A stretch of DNA of 64,000 nucleotides from Adineta ricciae. Lineage: Eukaryota > Rotifera > Eurotatoria > Adinetida > Adinetidae. The notes below the pieces were generated by a model. The model saw only the letters and a program-made list of their open reading frames with translations, was not told the DNA's origin and made no database searches. Position numbers and translations under genes: made by a program. Numbering within the stretch: position 1 is the stretch's first letter; every line of letters starts with the position of its first letter. The DNA lies in the NCBI GenBank assembly GCA_905250025.1, contig CAJNOJ010000004.1, positions 992,001 to 1,056,000 on the forward strand. Direction: 5' to 3'. This document shows, piece after piece, positions 1-11,887 of the stretch.

Positions 1-738
1 CCCAATAAATTAAATTCTCGATTTATTCGTCTCATCAACGGCGGCTTCTTTCCAATCAATGCACATTCCTTTCCCTTGTTTAAGAACTTCAAGTCTAGTT
101 CATCAATATAGTTCTCATCCTATTAATCCTCTCTCATCCATCAATTACAAGTGCGGTTCTCTTCGTTTGATGCACCTTGTACAAGTCGTTGTTATTGTCA
201 TTAGCCTTATTCTGTGCATATGTGTTAACATTTTCAACGAAAATTATCTCCTGATTGAAGCATTTTTCTCATATGCTTGCGTAATGCCTCGCTTGCTCGC
301 TTGATTGATTGATTGATTGATATATTCATTTCAATTGAAGTGATGATTGAACTTGCACAGATCTGTAGACATTTTTTATCTGAGAAAAACTTTCGGCTGG
401 AAAGTACAATTCGTTGTCGAGAGGAAAGAAAAATGAAGACGACGAGTTGAACGGAAGTAAGCTTCGAAAGACGTTTAGCAGCGGAAGCGACTTATTTAGC
501 GTCGACAAAGAAATTACAGTTCTCTCTTTTTCTTGCTGCTTCTTTTTCAGTGACGAGCAAGAATAATAGAATAATCATAAAGCCCGGACGCACACACACA
601 CACACACGCGTATTGATGTTGTTTGCCTGGCCACACACTAGTGAGCTAGCGCGTCTCACCAATTACGGGTCTATTCAACGGTCGATGATCTTGCAAGAAA
701 TGAGGAGAAGAAGAGGAAGATGATGCGAGACAGAGAAC

Positions 739-1163
739 GTGACGATATGTATGTATTTATGTATGTATGGCTGTAATCAAATTGCGTTTGGACACACAGC
801 TTCAGGCTGTTGTAATTGGTTTGAAGAGTGCGGATAGAGAATGATGACTGCTAGTAATCATGAATGAAGTTGATTGATTATTATTATTTCTTTCCTCAAG
901 CCTCAAGGGGTACCACATTGATACTTCTCGTTTTCTCTTCTTNNNNNNNNNNNNNNNNNGTGACGATATGTATGTATTTATGTATGTATGGCTGTAATCA
1001 AATTGCGTTTGGACACACAGCTTCAGGCTGTTGTAATTGGTTTGAAGAGTGCGGATAGAGAATGATGACTGCTAGTAATCATGAATGAAGTTGATTGATT
1101 ATTATTATTTCTTTCCTCAAGCCTCAAGGGGTACCACATTGATACTTCTCGTTTTCTCTTCTT
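739..1163. repeat. 204-bp direct repeat flanking an N gap
   Basis: Bases 739-942 recur, apparently without change, at 960-1163, offset by 221. The two copies are separated only by 17 Ns (943-959). The second copy runs on into a longer T tract (about 1161-1175), while the first stops at the same CTTCTT sequence. This pattern is typical of a scaffolder failing to merge overlapping contig ends at a homopolymer, so a true tandem duplication is the less likely reading. Confidence 0.85.
943..959. other. Assembly gap (17 N)
   Basis: A run of 17 unknown bases. It interrupts two identical flanks, so its true length may be zero or negative, meaning the contigs overlap. Confidence 0.98.
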
Positions 1164-2807
1164 CTTTTTTTTTTAATACACATTGGTCTCTCGTGTCAAC
1201 ACGAACCATGCGGCAAAATATAAACAATTTGTATACTTATACATATACATATACACGGCAAGGAAGCAGGCGAGCAAGCATCAATGACGACATCCAACGA
1301 GCAGCCAAGTGGGCGAATAATCATTAAATTAAAAGCAAAGGAGAAAGAATTCGAAATGCAAAATTTGTTCTGTTCGTTGAGTTTCTCTTTGACACTACCT
1401 TTTGCTGTTCTAATATTGATCCGAATGATGTTTACCATCTTACTTTCTAATCTGTTGAATATATGTTCAATGACTTAATCATATTGAAGAAATATGTTGA
1501 GAAAGTTTCGACTCCTCCTCTTTCTTTACTCTATTTCTTCGTTAATCCAGCTCGAGATGATTGTCACACACCATCTCGTTTTCGATCATTAGTTAGGCTT
1601 CTATTTGTTTGTTGGTTGGTCGATGTTTGCATGTGAACGACACTATACATATGTATCGAATGGGAAAGAAAGATTAGACGAGAGAAAATTTGACACCTGC
1701 AACGATTGATGATCAGTTTCAATACGATAAGAAATCATATTCATTTGACAACAATATTTAAACATGACTATATTACTCGTTTTTCTCTCTTTCTTGTACA
1801 TAGAATGCTTTTATTGGTATTGATGTGATTAGATATGCATGATCGAACATTTCTCTGCCACAAATAATACTATACAAGTCGTTCAGTTGATTATAATGAC
1901 AAAGTTAATTGATCGGAGAATACGCCTACCATCATCGAATGATGACAGGTGTTGGGATTGATCTGAAAAGAAACAGAAGTTCGATGCCTGTGTTTATGAA
2001 CTTTTCTCCGCAAGATTGAAATCATTTCTAAAGTTTCATTCAAATGTGCAACTTATGATTTCTTTATTTAACCTTGTAAAAGATTCGTTGAGTACTTTTT
2101 AATTCTCGAGTTCATTTTATATATATATATATATACCAAACAATCGACTAACTGCTGACTATTCTCACTCTTCATGGGTTTCATACGCATTATGATTGGT
2201 GAGTTTTGTGCTGATAATATTCAAACAGATGTCTTTCCGCTTGTTCAGACAAGTATGTATATTTTCAAGTGATCAGAATTTCATAATTTCATTTAATCGA
2301 TTTATCAATGTACAACGAATGATATTACTCTTTCAAGTCAATCATTTCTAACCTTGGTATGCCATTGATTTCTCATAATGTTCGCCAAAGAAATTGTTCT
2401 TTTCGATTAAAATCTAATCTGTTTGGAAAAGAACGGAATCAATGAAGAAATTGTTGATTTTAAAAGCGATGATGATTGCTTTTGCTGACATATAATGAAC
2501 ATTCTTCATACTCTGTTTATTCGAAAGATATGAGTGTCATGACCAGAAGGTGTCATTCTTCGATTAATAAACAATAGAAGACGTTGATGAACTTCTGTGT
2601 ACTCTTATCTTTTTCGTCTTATAACACTTGAAAATAAATCGAAAAGGTTTATTTTGAATAAAATGTTTGTCTTAAAACAAAATAGATAATCAATAATTAA
2701 AGACAATAATTCAAATACGGTCGAGTGAAAATTCTATTTGGAAATAGCCAAGGAAGAAATGATATGACATTCAGTTGTCGAAAGTATTCTTTGAGAATGA
2801 AGTTCGT

Positions 2808-3916
2808 TTATAATATACATGTGATAAAGAAAAGGAAAACCGAGGAAATCAATGATATCGATATGGACTTTTCCAATGTATATGCTGTGTTTTTTTCTAC
2901 AATGGTTCCATTCAAGCCGGTAATATTGTGTGTTAATATCATATTGAATGATGTTGTTGCTGTTGTTGTTGTTGTTGTCAGTTCACTTATTGTGGATGGT
3001 ACCGTTAAGTTAACCAATGAATTGATGAACGAGATGAGCTGAGATACTCGTGTATACAATCCGACTTGTCCAACTCGAGCACACCCGTTGCCTGCTGATG
3101 TTATACCAGCTAGTATCCATCGGTTGTTAACAAAAGCCATCAGTGGTCCACCGCTGTCCCCTTGACACGTATCTAGACAATGAATACAGACGAAATAGCA
3201 GTTTTGTCTTTCGAGCTATAAGATTGCATACCTTTTCCACCTTCGGCTACTCCTGCACAGAATTGTACAGTTGAGTTAGTCATTGGTGACGCTTGACAAA
3301 CATCTGACGACGACGAATACACTTGTACGGTGACTTGTAGAAGATAATTTGATATAGGGGCAGTTTGGCTTTCGTAGGTAACACCCCAACCAATAGCTAC
3401 TAGACTGGTGTTGACTTGAAATGGATCTTGACCTTCCGATGGTAGACATATGAAATTTATTTTTGAACTCGTCGAAGTATTTAATGGTGCAAATTGGATA
3501 ATACCAATATCATTTGAATAGTCGTTTGAGTCCGTCCCTTTATAATCTGGATGTATAGTGGCTTTAATAATTTTTCGTCGTTGTATAGTTGCAGTGGTTG
3601 TGTCTTTTATAATGTTTGAACCAACACGAATGGATAGATTGTCTAAATCTTTAATATAATCTTCGAGACAATGAGCAGCAGTTACAGCATATTCAGATGT
3701 AATGAGACTAGCACCACATATGTGACTATTCTGATATTGTAGAGAAACCATCCAGTTCCATGTGTAATTCATTGCATTTTCTCCACCGACAATTTTAGCT
3801 ATAACAGAAGTTGTTTTTGTTGTTGAACAACCACATGGCGCTGTCGAATCACACGAGTATGTTGTTGCCGAAATAGACGTAATAACAAAAGCTAGAAATC
3901 CTATGAGTAAAAGCAT
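2808..3916 (-). CDS. Trypsin-like serine protease with C-terminal anchor
   Basis: Secreted S1-family endopeptidase, predicted 349 residues in two exons (3232-3916 and 2808-3172; 59-nt intron with GTATGC donor). The start at 3916 is chosen because a hydrophobic signal peptide ([14 protein letters not shown]) begins there; an upstream in-frame Met at 3982 would bury it behind 22 polar residues. The activation site is K41|IVGG. The catalytic triad is visible: His82 in TAAHC, Asp136 in NDIGII, Ser235 in GDSGGP. Asp229, six residues before the serine, predicts trypsin-like cleavage after Arg/Lys. After the protease fold come a Thr-rich linker (TTTTTTATT) and a C-terminal hydrophobic segment ([16 protein letters not shown]) with almost nothing after it, which suggests a GPI anchor or tail anchor as in prostasin/testisin-type proteases. 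Substrate unknown. Confidence 0.88.
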
Positions 3917-4391
3917 CCCGGTTGGTTGTGACGATGTTTGTTTATGAATAAGTATTTTCCTATTGAATACAATCGACAGCAATACGTTACAGTCCGTTGG
4001 GTTTGTGTTTCATGATTCTGACGAAAAGGTTTTTTTCGTTTGGAAGAATGAAATGAACTGAGTAAAGGTAAACTGACATAACAACCAAACGGAAATGATT
4101 CACTGATATATACGCCCCCTTTTACATAGTCAGTAAAACGCTTATTATGAAGTATACGTAATTTACATTAGTTTCTATGCTGAAAGAAAAAAAAACATTT
4201 GGCTATGACTATTATGGATGATGACGTCGTCTGTGATTTTTTTGTTAATTACGAGTATCGAGGAAGTGAAATATACTGTGCGAAATAGACAACAGGTAAC
4301 TGTGGTCATCGTGGCTCATTGCTCTACGTAAATTCATGCGAATTATATTTCTAATCTAGTGACAAAAAATTGTTTTATGTACAATAAAAGT
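3917..4391. other. Intergenic, protease promoter side
   Basis: Lies between the start of the protease (minus) and the stop of the ADP-ribosyltransferase gene (minus). It should contain the protease promoter and the 3' flank of the next gene. I see no exon and no distinct element apart from short A runs. Confidence 0.5.
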
Positions 4392-6465
4392 TTAGACAGT
4401 TTCTTCGACAGGATCATGTTTTAGTTGTGCTTGAATATTTCGAATAGTTGCGTCGATTCGTGTCAAATATGGATGCCTCGCTGGCAAATATTTCTGATAG
4501 ATTTGTTGCGCTTTTTCGTAATACAACAACGACTGTATACAAACACCTTGGTTCCGATAGACTATCGCTATTTTCTCGAACACATCAGCAATGTATTTAT
4601 GCTCGGGCGATATACATTTCTGGTAAACTTTCAAAGCCGAATTATAATTCAGAATGGCTTTGTCATGCACTTGTATTTTATGGTATACATAACCGATTTC
4701 GTAGTATAACTTGCCAAGTTCACTTTCATCGACAGAAGTATCTGGTTGCGTCCATGACTTGAGAACTTTTTTATGATACTTAAGTGCATCAGAGTATTTA
4801 CCAGTTATGGAATAGATCTGTCCCATCTTACGACGGCATTTATTAAGTTGAAGACCATGACTATGTCGATGGTATCTGAAAGCTCCATGAGCTAATTTGT
4901 AGTGAGTCAACGCTTCGGGATAGTTGTTTAGTTTTTCATAGATCTCAGCGAGTTTGAAACAACTCCTTGCTAAATCCACACTGTTTGGCTCGTGTAAATT
5001 GAGTTTCATCTCATGTGACTGCTTTTGCCAATTTAAACTCAATTCGAATCGATTTTTTCGCAATGCTAAACAGCTAAGTTGTTCGTAGCACGCACATTTG
5101 TCTGATAGGCTTCCGGTTGATAGTTGAAGACATCGTAGATAGTACACTTCTGTTTCTTTAAAATATTTCATATCGAAAAGAAAGTTTGCGAATCGAATAA
5201 GACTGATTTCTTCGTCTCTACATTCTGCTATGATAAGGTTAAATATCGGTTGCAGTTCGATGTCATCATCCCGACAGAACTTAAGTTCGATCACTAGGAT
5301 GCCGTCGGTATTTGTGTCGACATCAACAACCCGAAAGGAACTATTCATTGAGAAGAGAACTTCCTCTTCATCGCCAAAGAGGCTAAATTCACGTATATTA
5401 GCGAATGGTTTCGTCGTGTTAACAGGTGGATCAGCATGAATATCGAATAGAACTCGGTGCAAATGAGCATTGACTCCTTCAGCATCATCAATAAAGTTCA
5501 ATGCAACATTGACATCTGTACTAGTGGAAAAAAATGAATTGATGCAGATGACTTCACCGATCGCATTTTGGAATAACTGTAATTCACTAGTGGTCATATA
5601 TTGGCCTCGGAAGGCATGAATCGATGTTTTGCACTGATGTTGGAGCAATTGCTGGTAAATATCTTTTATCCAGAACCGATAGAGAAAGAGCAAATGAACA
5701 TGTTGTGTTCGAAGTGCTTTATTCAACATTTGGTAAGGAAAACCGTCAAGCGTGTACCACGTCAGAGCTTTATCGGGTGAGTAATTGTGTTCAAGTTGGT
5801 GTAATGTTCGTAATTCAGCAGCATTGTGCCGATATTGATCGTGACAAAAGGTGAATAATTCCTCTTTATCGTTCGAATTTGATTCGAGACGGAGAAGATA
5901 ATTGATCAAGAGATGTGGGCGTATGAACGAATTTGAAAGATTCAACGGTACTTCCTTTTTCAGAATGTTATATGCAATCGGTCCGTCTTGTTTGACTTGG
6001 AGTCGGTAATCCCCGATAACTGCGTCAATGAGCTCATCGTATTCGGTAAGGACGCTTCTGACCTGAAAAAAAAGCGATTGTTTTCGCATCCAGAAAAGGA
6101 GCACATCAACGTACTTTCGGGTAATTGTTCGCCCACACTTCGTGTATTTCTTTAACTGTGCAAAAGATATAGATCGAAGAAACTTGCGGAAGGATCTCGA
6201 CGTCGGGTACAAGTTGCTTTCCTAAACTTCCACTAGCAATGAGAATCGTTCGATCGTACGGTGACATTTTGCGGAGATATTTTTGACATTCATCGGGTTT
6301 TTCGAATACTTTGACAAAGTTTATGTGCGAATGCAGTCGTTCAAGTGTCTCGACATTTTCAGCATCATTCACATGTTGATCGATCCATGTAACACTAAAT
6401 GTTTCAACTGGACATTCTTCGGTATTCATTAGTAAAGTAGCTATTGAAGCACGTTCGGGAGACAT
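4392..6465 (-). CDS. ADP-ribosyltransferase with C-terminal TPR repeats
   Basis: Predicted mono-ADP-ribosyltransferase of 673 residues in two exons (6115-6465 and 4392-6062; 52-nt intron). Residues 1-120 form an N-terminal module with a WIDQHV motif and an SSIYIFC strand, which I recall from related bdelloid proteins. The ART fold follows, with the R-S-E signature of arginine-type transferases: Arg269 in HAFRGQ, Ser296 in FFSTST, and an E-x-E within GDEEEVLF (about 349-351). Residues 430-670 contain kinesin-light-chain-like TPRs (for example LARSCFKLAEIYEKLNNYPEA), probably for binding partners. There is no signal peptide, so an intracellular role is likely. By family knowledge it would transfer ADP-ribose from NAD+ to a protein, probably at arginine; the target is unknown. 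The frame upstream of 6062 that starts at 6212 is intronic and was not used. Confidence 0.88.
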
Positions 6466-7483
6466 CGCATTTAGGTAAAAGAGGATATAACGAAGAGACT
6501 ATTTTCGTTTCCAATAAATACCTAGATATGCTTCTATCGGATGCTCACTCATGCATAAGCATGTTGAAAAAAAAACTACCTTTTAATGACACAGATCGAT
6601 TTGATAATATTTGCCTGTTCTGTGGGTCTATTTTCCAACTTTATCAGTTGGAAAAATAATTTGACTGTTGGTAGTTTCCTTTTTTTTGTGGCTGTACGGA
6701 GGTAAATACTCGTCAGTTGTATTTTAGTCTTTCACTATTCTTTTCTATCGCATTCCATCAAGCACCTCTTGAACAAATGAATTGATTACAATAACAACAT
6801 TTCATTTCATTTCTTTTCTTTTCTTTTCGTACCATTATCAACATCATACGACAGTTATCAACTACGAAATGAAGTATATACAGTTTTCACTAACTAGAGG
6901 GCACTATCGCATGCCTAAGGTTGTATATGCAGATGGATATGCACCCGTTGTGTCGTGTCTTTTGATCTTCTTTTTCTTTGACTTGTTTATTTTTGTCCAT
7001 TGTTGTTCATTAGCTATTGTACATGGTGCATCGATCAGTATATATACATAAACAAAAGACTAATGTGTGCACGTATACAAAGCAGCACATCTTTAACCAT
7101 TTGTCCTTTACCCGGGAGGAAAGAACATACAGAAAGGAGTGGAACCTGTCGTTCTAATTACGAACAACTGATTTGTAATTCCACTAAAGATTGTTTCTTC
7201 TTTTCTAAATAATATTAATCGAAGATGGGGCTTTTTTCGCGTAAACAATTCCACAACTGATAGCTCAGAGCATTCATTCATTTTTAATGCTTGATATCAA
7301 CCGAACAAACAAATCTTCGAGCATATGTAGCAAATATCTTATGGTTTCAACAGATATTATTGTTTAAAACAAAAGAAAATGAAGAAGCAAAAGAAAACAC
7401 GCACAAATACAAAAAAGAAAAACGAGAAGAAAGAGAGACACTTTGGAATGTATATGGTGTAAATAGAATAAGGCGGACAATAT
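6466..7483. other. Intergenic between ART-TPR and AP-2 genes
   Basis: About 1 kb between the start of the ART gene and the stop of the AP-2 gene, both on the minus strand. It should hold the ART promoter. TTTTC-type runs occur around 6812-6830. The short plus-strand frames are A/T-rich and show no recognisable protein, so I call no gene. Confidence 0.5.
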
Positions 7484-9172
7484 CTATCGAGCTTTGTCAT
7501 TTAAATGTTCAAGATCCTTTTTATTTTCCATGGAATTCGTCATGGGTTTGTCACATACTTTGCTCATCTCCGTCAGATAATTTTGTAAAGCAGACATCGC
7601 TCCTATGATCGCCGGTGTACCAAAGCCATGGGTCACATGAGAAAAATGTGTTAAATGTCGTTGAATTGAAACGTCGAGAACAGGTGCTAAACGACTATTC
7701 GTTCCTAATGGTGAACGATCTTGAGCTAGCAAATCGGTGAATTCCTTGATTAAATGTCTGAAATACGAAAGAAGACTCGATTTTGTCATTCTTCAAATCC
7801 TTTTTGTTTCTTAATCTTACTTTGCAGCAAGAATGTTCTGTTTACGTTTACTAATTCCGGCTGGTTCTTGTAGATGATGAGTATTATGATGCTGACGAGT
7901 TTGATATTCTGCGCAAGAACGAGCGGGGAATTCTTGATCACATACGTAATGAAAATCGCGTGCTAAATGTGCAGCTTCACCTTCGACAAGCGACGTTAGC
8001 AAAGTAACTGTTGCTGCTTTACGTCGACCAGCGGGTAAATTTACACCAATCTTTTCTAACTTTTCACGTAAAATTCGTCCTCCATTTTTCGATTTTGCTC
8101 TAACAGATATGTTTTTATCAGTTTTTTATCGAAAGTTTAGAAATGAAAGATGCTTTACCTTCGTAGAATACCACCTAATAACGATGCATTGAGACATTCA
8201 GGTGGTGAAAGACGCCGTTGAACCTCAGCAACACTGACTTTATACTTAGAATTCGAACTCAGTAATGATAACCGTCCTGGTACGCTACAGAACACATCTG
8301 TTGGAGCGATGGGACCATTTCCAACACCTAAATTCAACTGAATACCTTCTTTGGTATCTCCACGACGTAAATCTAAAGAATAAATTCAAATAAACATACA
8401 ACATTCAGCTAATATTTATTACCTCGATGAAATGACGCTCGATAATGCTCGGATAATGCCGGTGGAACATTATCATCCAAACCAGGAACCTAAATCAAGT
8501 ATAGATACACTCGGATAGTTAATTCTAATAAAACTAGTTACTCGAAAAGCTGCTGTACTCGATGGATCACTAGCTAGCAGACCGCTGCGATAGAGTTGTA
8601 ATGATTCAGGATCGAGTACCATTGCATGTCGACTATAGTACGAAGCGGCATATTCGGCATAGGCACCGTACGGATGAGTTAATGATGTTGTTGTCTCATC
8701 AATATTTACACCTGATGGTCGAACTAATGAATTATAAGATTGCGATGTCTGGTTGTTTGCAAACGGTGGCGATGATGATGACGTATAATCAAGATTATGT
8801 GAATGATTTGATTGAATTTGATCAAATGGATGCTGATGTGATACACCTGGAAATGGCGGTGGAAAATACGGTGGTTGAAAATCAACGACACCTGAATTCG
8901 AGGATGATGGTATTGGCAGCGATGATGTTTGACTAGTCGATCGTTCGGAATTATTCGATGCATTTGAATTATTAGCAAAATGATTCGAGCGATCCTAAAT
9001 GAATAGATTTCAATATTGTCTAATCGAATCGATATGCATCATGGATAAAACTCTTGATTTCTCTCTCAATCCACTCTCATCTCTATATGTATTGCATATA
9101 GAAGACGGCAAGTCAATTTACCTGCCAGGAATTTTCGGCAAGATGATGATGATGAAGGTGATGAAATGACAT
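7484..9172 (-). CDS. TFAP2: AP-2 family transcription factor
   Basis: Sequence-specific DNA-binding regulator, predicted 445 residues in six exons (9122-9172, 8542-8994, 8423-8489, 8159-8372, 7821-8099, 7484-7757), with all phases matching. The N-terminal part is His-, Ser- and Asn-rich and carries a PPxY-type motif (QPPYFPPPF, near residue 60) as in vertebrate AP-2 activation domains. From about residue 205 the AP-2 basic/helix-span-helix region is strongly conserved, including [49 protein letters not shown] and [10 protein letters not shown]. It ends with the dimerisation part ([21 protein letters not shown]). Length is normal for the family. It acts in the nucleus as a dimer at GC-rich palindromes. 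The start was placed at 9172 because a short first exon ([10 protein letters not shown]) splices in phase to exon 2. Confidence 0.95.
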
Positions 9173-10316
9173 GAGACGAGCGCTTGCGGATGTATTCGTA
9201 CAATGTTTAATGGTATGCACGCACACACACACACACACGAAGACACGTAAACCAAGAAAATGTTGCTAGTAGGAAAAAATTGCTAATGGGCTTTCGACGT
9301 ATGTATGGATGGAAACGTATACCGTATGGGTTCCGATGTTTCTCTATTCGTCGTTCTTGCCGATTCTGTTGCCTGCAAGATAGGAAAAAAGAAAGAAAGT
9401 CGGCTCTTTTTTTCTTTTTTCTTCTCCTCTCGCCTTTTTCTTTTGCGATGTCGACTGCTTTCTATTGGTTCATGTTGAAACTCGCGAGTGGATTGGTTAT
9501 GTCAATAAAAATGTTAATCTTAATGTTTGCCGAGAGAGAAAAAGAAAAAAAGAAGAAGAATTTCATATGATTTAAAAGCTGAATTAAATTTACTTTTCGA
9601 AAAAGTATTTGTTTTATTTTTACAACTAAAACTCAACGTTGCTCAGCTTGAGTTTGAAAAACATCGAGCGACAACGAGCTGCTGATCGTATGGCTGATGA
9701 TACCCAAGGCAATCAATAGATATCATCATCATTATTATTAACAATCTTCAATAGTTAAATAGGTTACATCAGCGTGCGCGTGAGAGAGAGAGAGAGAGAA
9801 AACGATCTATATATGGAAGAATAAGTTCGGGTACTTAAGCTAATAGGATGTTGATTCAAGTATTTAGTTTGCTTGATCCGCCGGCAGTGCCTAAGTTTTC
9901 TTTTACGCTGACATTGAAATGCATTCGTTCGTTGTGTCTACTCATTTTCTACTTGATTTGCTACCGACGTCGAAAAGAAGTCGTCGACGATGAGAAGAAC
10001 TTACTTTTAAGTCATCTGACACGATTGAATAAGTATGAACGACATTCCAAATATATTCACACATTCAACATATATCTCATTTCATTGGCTCTATCTTAGT
10101 CTTTTTTTTCTTCTCAATCTCATTATCATCATGACTGGTAGCTATAATTTTATTAACGGAACATGACATCCGTCTTGTTAACCATATCGAAGAATGAATC
10201 AAAGGTTTATCGTTAGAAAGTAACATTGCTCTAGGCTGCCTCCTTTAACCGGCTGGAATATTTCACATGGATGCTTGTATTTGTCTAAGTGAAAGGCAAG
10301 ATGAGCATGATAGCGT
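9173..10316. other. Intergenic, AP-2 upstream region
   Basis: Upstream of the AP-2 gene and downstream of the small orphan gene at 10317. It contains a CA dinucleotide run (9222-9238), purine-rich and TTTTC-rich tracts near 9385-9440 and 9536-9560, and a GA run (9782-9799). No exon with plausible splice sites was found on either strand; regulatory sequence for AP-2 is the likely content. Confidence 0.5.
9782..9799. repeat. GA dinucleotide microsatellite
   Basis: An uninterrupted GA run directly readable in the sequence, lying in the upstream region of the AP-2 gene. Confidence 0.9.
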
Positions 10317-10709
10317 TCAATCGGTAGTATGGCTAAGGATTGCTTTACAATCATCAGATGAACTGATATTCAACAATTTGTCCAATCGTTTCTTTTCATC
10401 AGGATTCGTTTTGGCTTCTTTGTATTTTTCCACATATGCACAATACAATTCTTCCGATGTCTTGTTTGAATACATCGCATTGAATTCATTCATTCGATCT
10501 TTGACTCCTTTACACGATATGTTGAATATAGCAGAATGATTGATCAATGTATGACTACTGAGATTATCGTAGATGACTTGTAATTCAGCTAAGCGTCGGC
10601 ATTGCTCCGATGTTAAACTCGCACACAGCCATGTTTTCACTTGATATTTCTCAACTTTTCTTTGTAGAAATTGAATGGTTTCTTTCTGAGCATCAGTTAA
10701 TCGATGCAT
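10317..10709 (-). CDS. Orphan small protein, 130 residues
   Basis: A single uninterrupted frame starting MHRLTDAQKE. I do not recognise a family. It is predicted mostly helical and charged, with five cysteines and no signal peptide or membrane segment. It ends only 143 bases before the stop of the CAP-domain gene, on the same strand. Its regular amino-acid composition and Met start argue for a gene, but there is no homology support and it could be an exon of something larger. Confidence 0.45.
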   Translation of the reverse strand: MHRLTDAQKETIQFLQRKVEKYQVKTWLCASLTSEQCRRLAELQVIYDNLSSHTLINHSAIFNISCKGVKDRMNEFNAMYSNKTSEELYCAYVEKYKEAKTNPDEKKRLDKLLNISSSDDCKAILSHTTD

Positions 10710-10851
10710 TCACAAGTTCGTATAAACAATTTAAATAAACGAGGAAATTCGCTCAATATAAACTTAGTTACGGGTTCTATTCGAGATTTCTTTATTTCAA
10801 ATTACCCGAAAAACAAACAGAGATTAAATATGTCATCGTTAGAACTTTACA

Positions 10852-11459
10852 TTAGTTACCGCAGCCAACATTTTTCGCGAATTGATTCTTGTAATTTCCT
10901 CGTGGATAATAATTCACGACGACGATCAAACCATTGTTCTTCGGCACATCACTGATACCTATCCCAATCATCTTCGAATCTTTCCAAATGACTTGCGTGA
11001 AGTGTAACGCAGCTTCGAGATTATTAATCGTATAATTCGATCGTTCGCTGTACCAAGCTTCGACTGGCCTTGCTCCTGAAACAAATTCTCAGACAATTCG
11101 ATTTCAATGATCATGAAGAATACCGTTGTATTTAACAGCGTTAAATGGTATCTCAAGATAGCTATTTTCACCATAGATGGTTGTATTGCTGTGTATGAGA
11201 TGTCCGAAGCCAGCAAGCGTGTTACTCCACTTCTGAGCAATTTGATCTAAAGTTGTATTTCGTTGCAATGGAGATGCGCATTGTTCTTTTCGGTAAACAT
11301 TATGCTGATTCAAAACCTCTTGACGAAATTGTTCATCGTCACGTGCATAGGAATCTTTAAATGAAAATTCACGAATAGAGTCAATTCGATTGCCATCGAA
11401 GTCTTTTTACTTTGAAGATAAAGTGATAGACAGATGGAGAATACAATGAAGTACTGCAT
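10852..11459 (-). CDS. CAP/SCP-domain secreted protein, apparent frameshift
   Basis: Member of the CAP (SCP/PR-1/GAPR-1-like) superfamily. The start at 11459 gives a signal peptide (MQYFIVFSICLSLYLQS). The CAP fold then reads HNVYRKEQ (first helix), ALHFTQVIWKDSKMIGIG (the conserved H-x-T-Q-V-x-W signature) and NYYPRGNY near the end. An intron at 11076-11123 joins the two halves in phase (YNG|ARPVEAW). The signal-peptide frame and the CAP frame do not match: they differ by one base, and the CAP frame has a TAA immediately upstream, so the break lies at or near the five-T run at 11404-11408 (A run on the coding strand). This is either a homopolymer error in the assembly or a real inactivating indel. 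Molecular function of single-domain CAP proteins is variable (lipid or sterol binding, signalling), so none is assigned. Confidence 0.72.
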
Positions 11460-11887
11460 TGCAGATCGATGAAATGAAATAACGACAATCCCTAACAAAT
11501 CAAGTTTTGTTTTCGTATTTAACAGCGGCAACTGAAAACAGTTAAGATGGATAAAGTTTGTCAAGAAATACTTCACAACATTCTGGTTTACATTGGAATC
11601 TGTATGTTACTGATTAGAATATCAAACAACCATATGTGCGTTGACGATTTTAGGCTTTATTATCGGAATGAGATTGACTGATGTACATAAATTATATTCA
11701 AAACAAGACTAACCATGAATTGATATGTTAATATTGCAGAAAAAAAAGATTATGTGATTTACAAACTACTACAAAACAGATAAAAGGAAAAAAGAGATTG
11801 AGGGTATCTAAGACGTAGATGCAACAAAAGGGTTATATACAGAACATATCTGAATAACGGAAGGTAAAATTAAATGCAAAGATATAT
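11460..11887. other. Intergenic between CAP and protein 4.1 genes
   Basis: About 430 A+T-rich bases that should hold the CAP gene promoter and the 3' flank of the protein 4.1 gene. No convincing exon on either strand. Confidence 0.5.

Larger units (their letters stand above)
1..2807. other. Non-coding stretch with an assembly gap
   Basis: No open frame here looks like a real exon: the frames are short, low in complexity and not joined by plausible splice sites. The stretch holds simple repeats (a TGAT-type run near 301-321, CA dinucleotides at 591-607, TA dinucleotides at about 2117-2135), a 17-base N gap at 943-959 and a direct repeat around that gap. The rest is A+T-rich and probably intergenic, upstream or downstream of a gene beyond the left edge. 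Confidence 0.6.

Noticed and set aside
864..1058. Open frame reading through the N gap
   Set aside because: It depends on unknown bases and on a duplicated contig end; no protein feature supports it.
2725..3042. Plus-strand frame of about 105 codons
   Set aside because: It lies antisense to the last exon of the serine protease, whose motifs are clear; the Val-rich part is the complement of the Thr-rich linker.
6063..6212. N-terminal 50 codons of the long ART frame starting at 6212
   Set aside because: This includes the intron at 6063-6114 and an out-of-frame copy of exon 1; splicing to the exon 6115-6465 gives the family's conserved N-terminus.
9280..9570. Plus-strand 96-codon frame with Lys/Phe-rich ends
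   Set aside because: Biased by purine and T tracts, with no motif or splice context, within the AP-2 upstream region.
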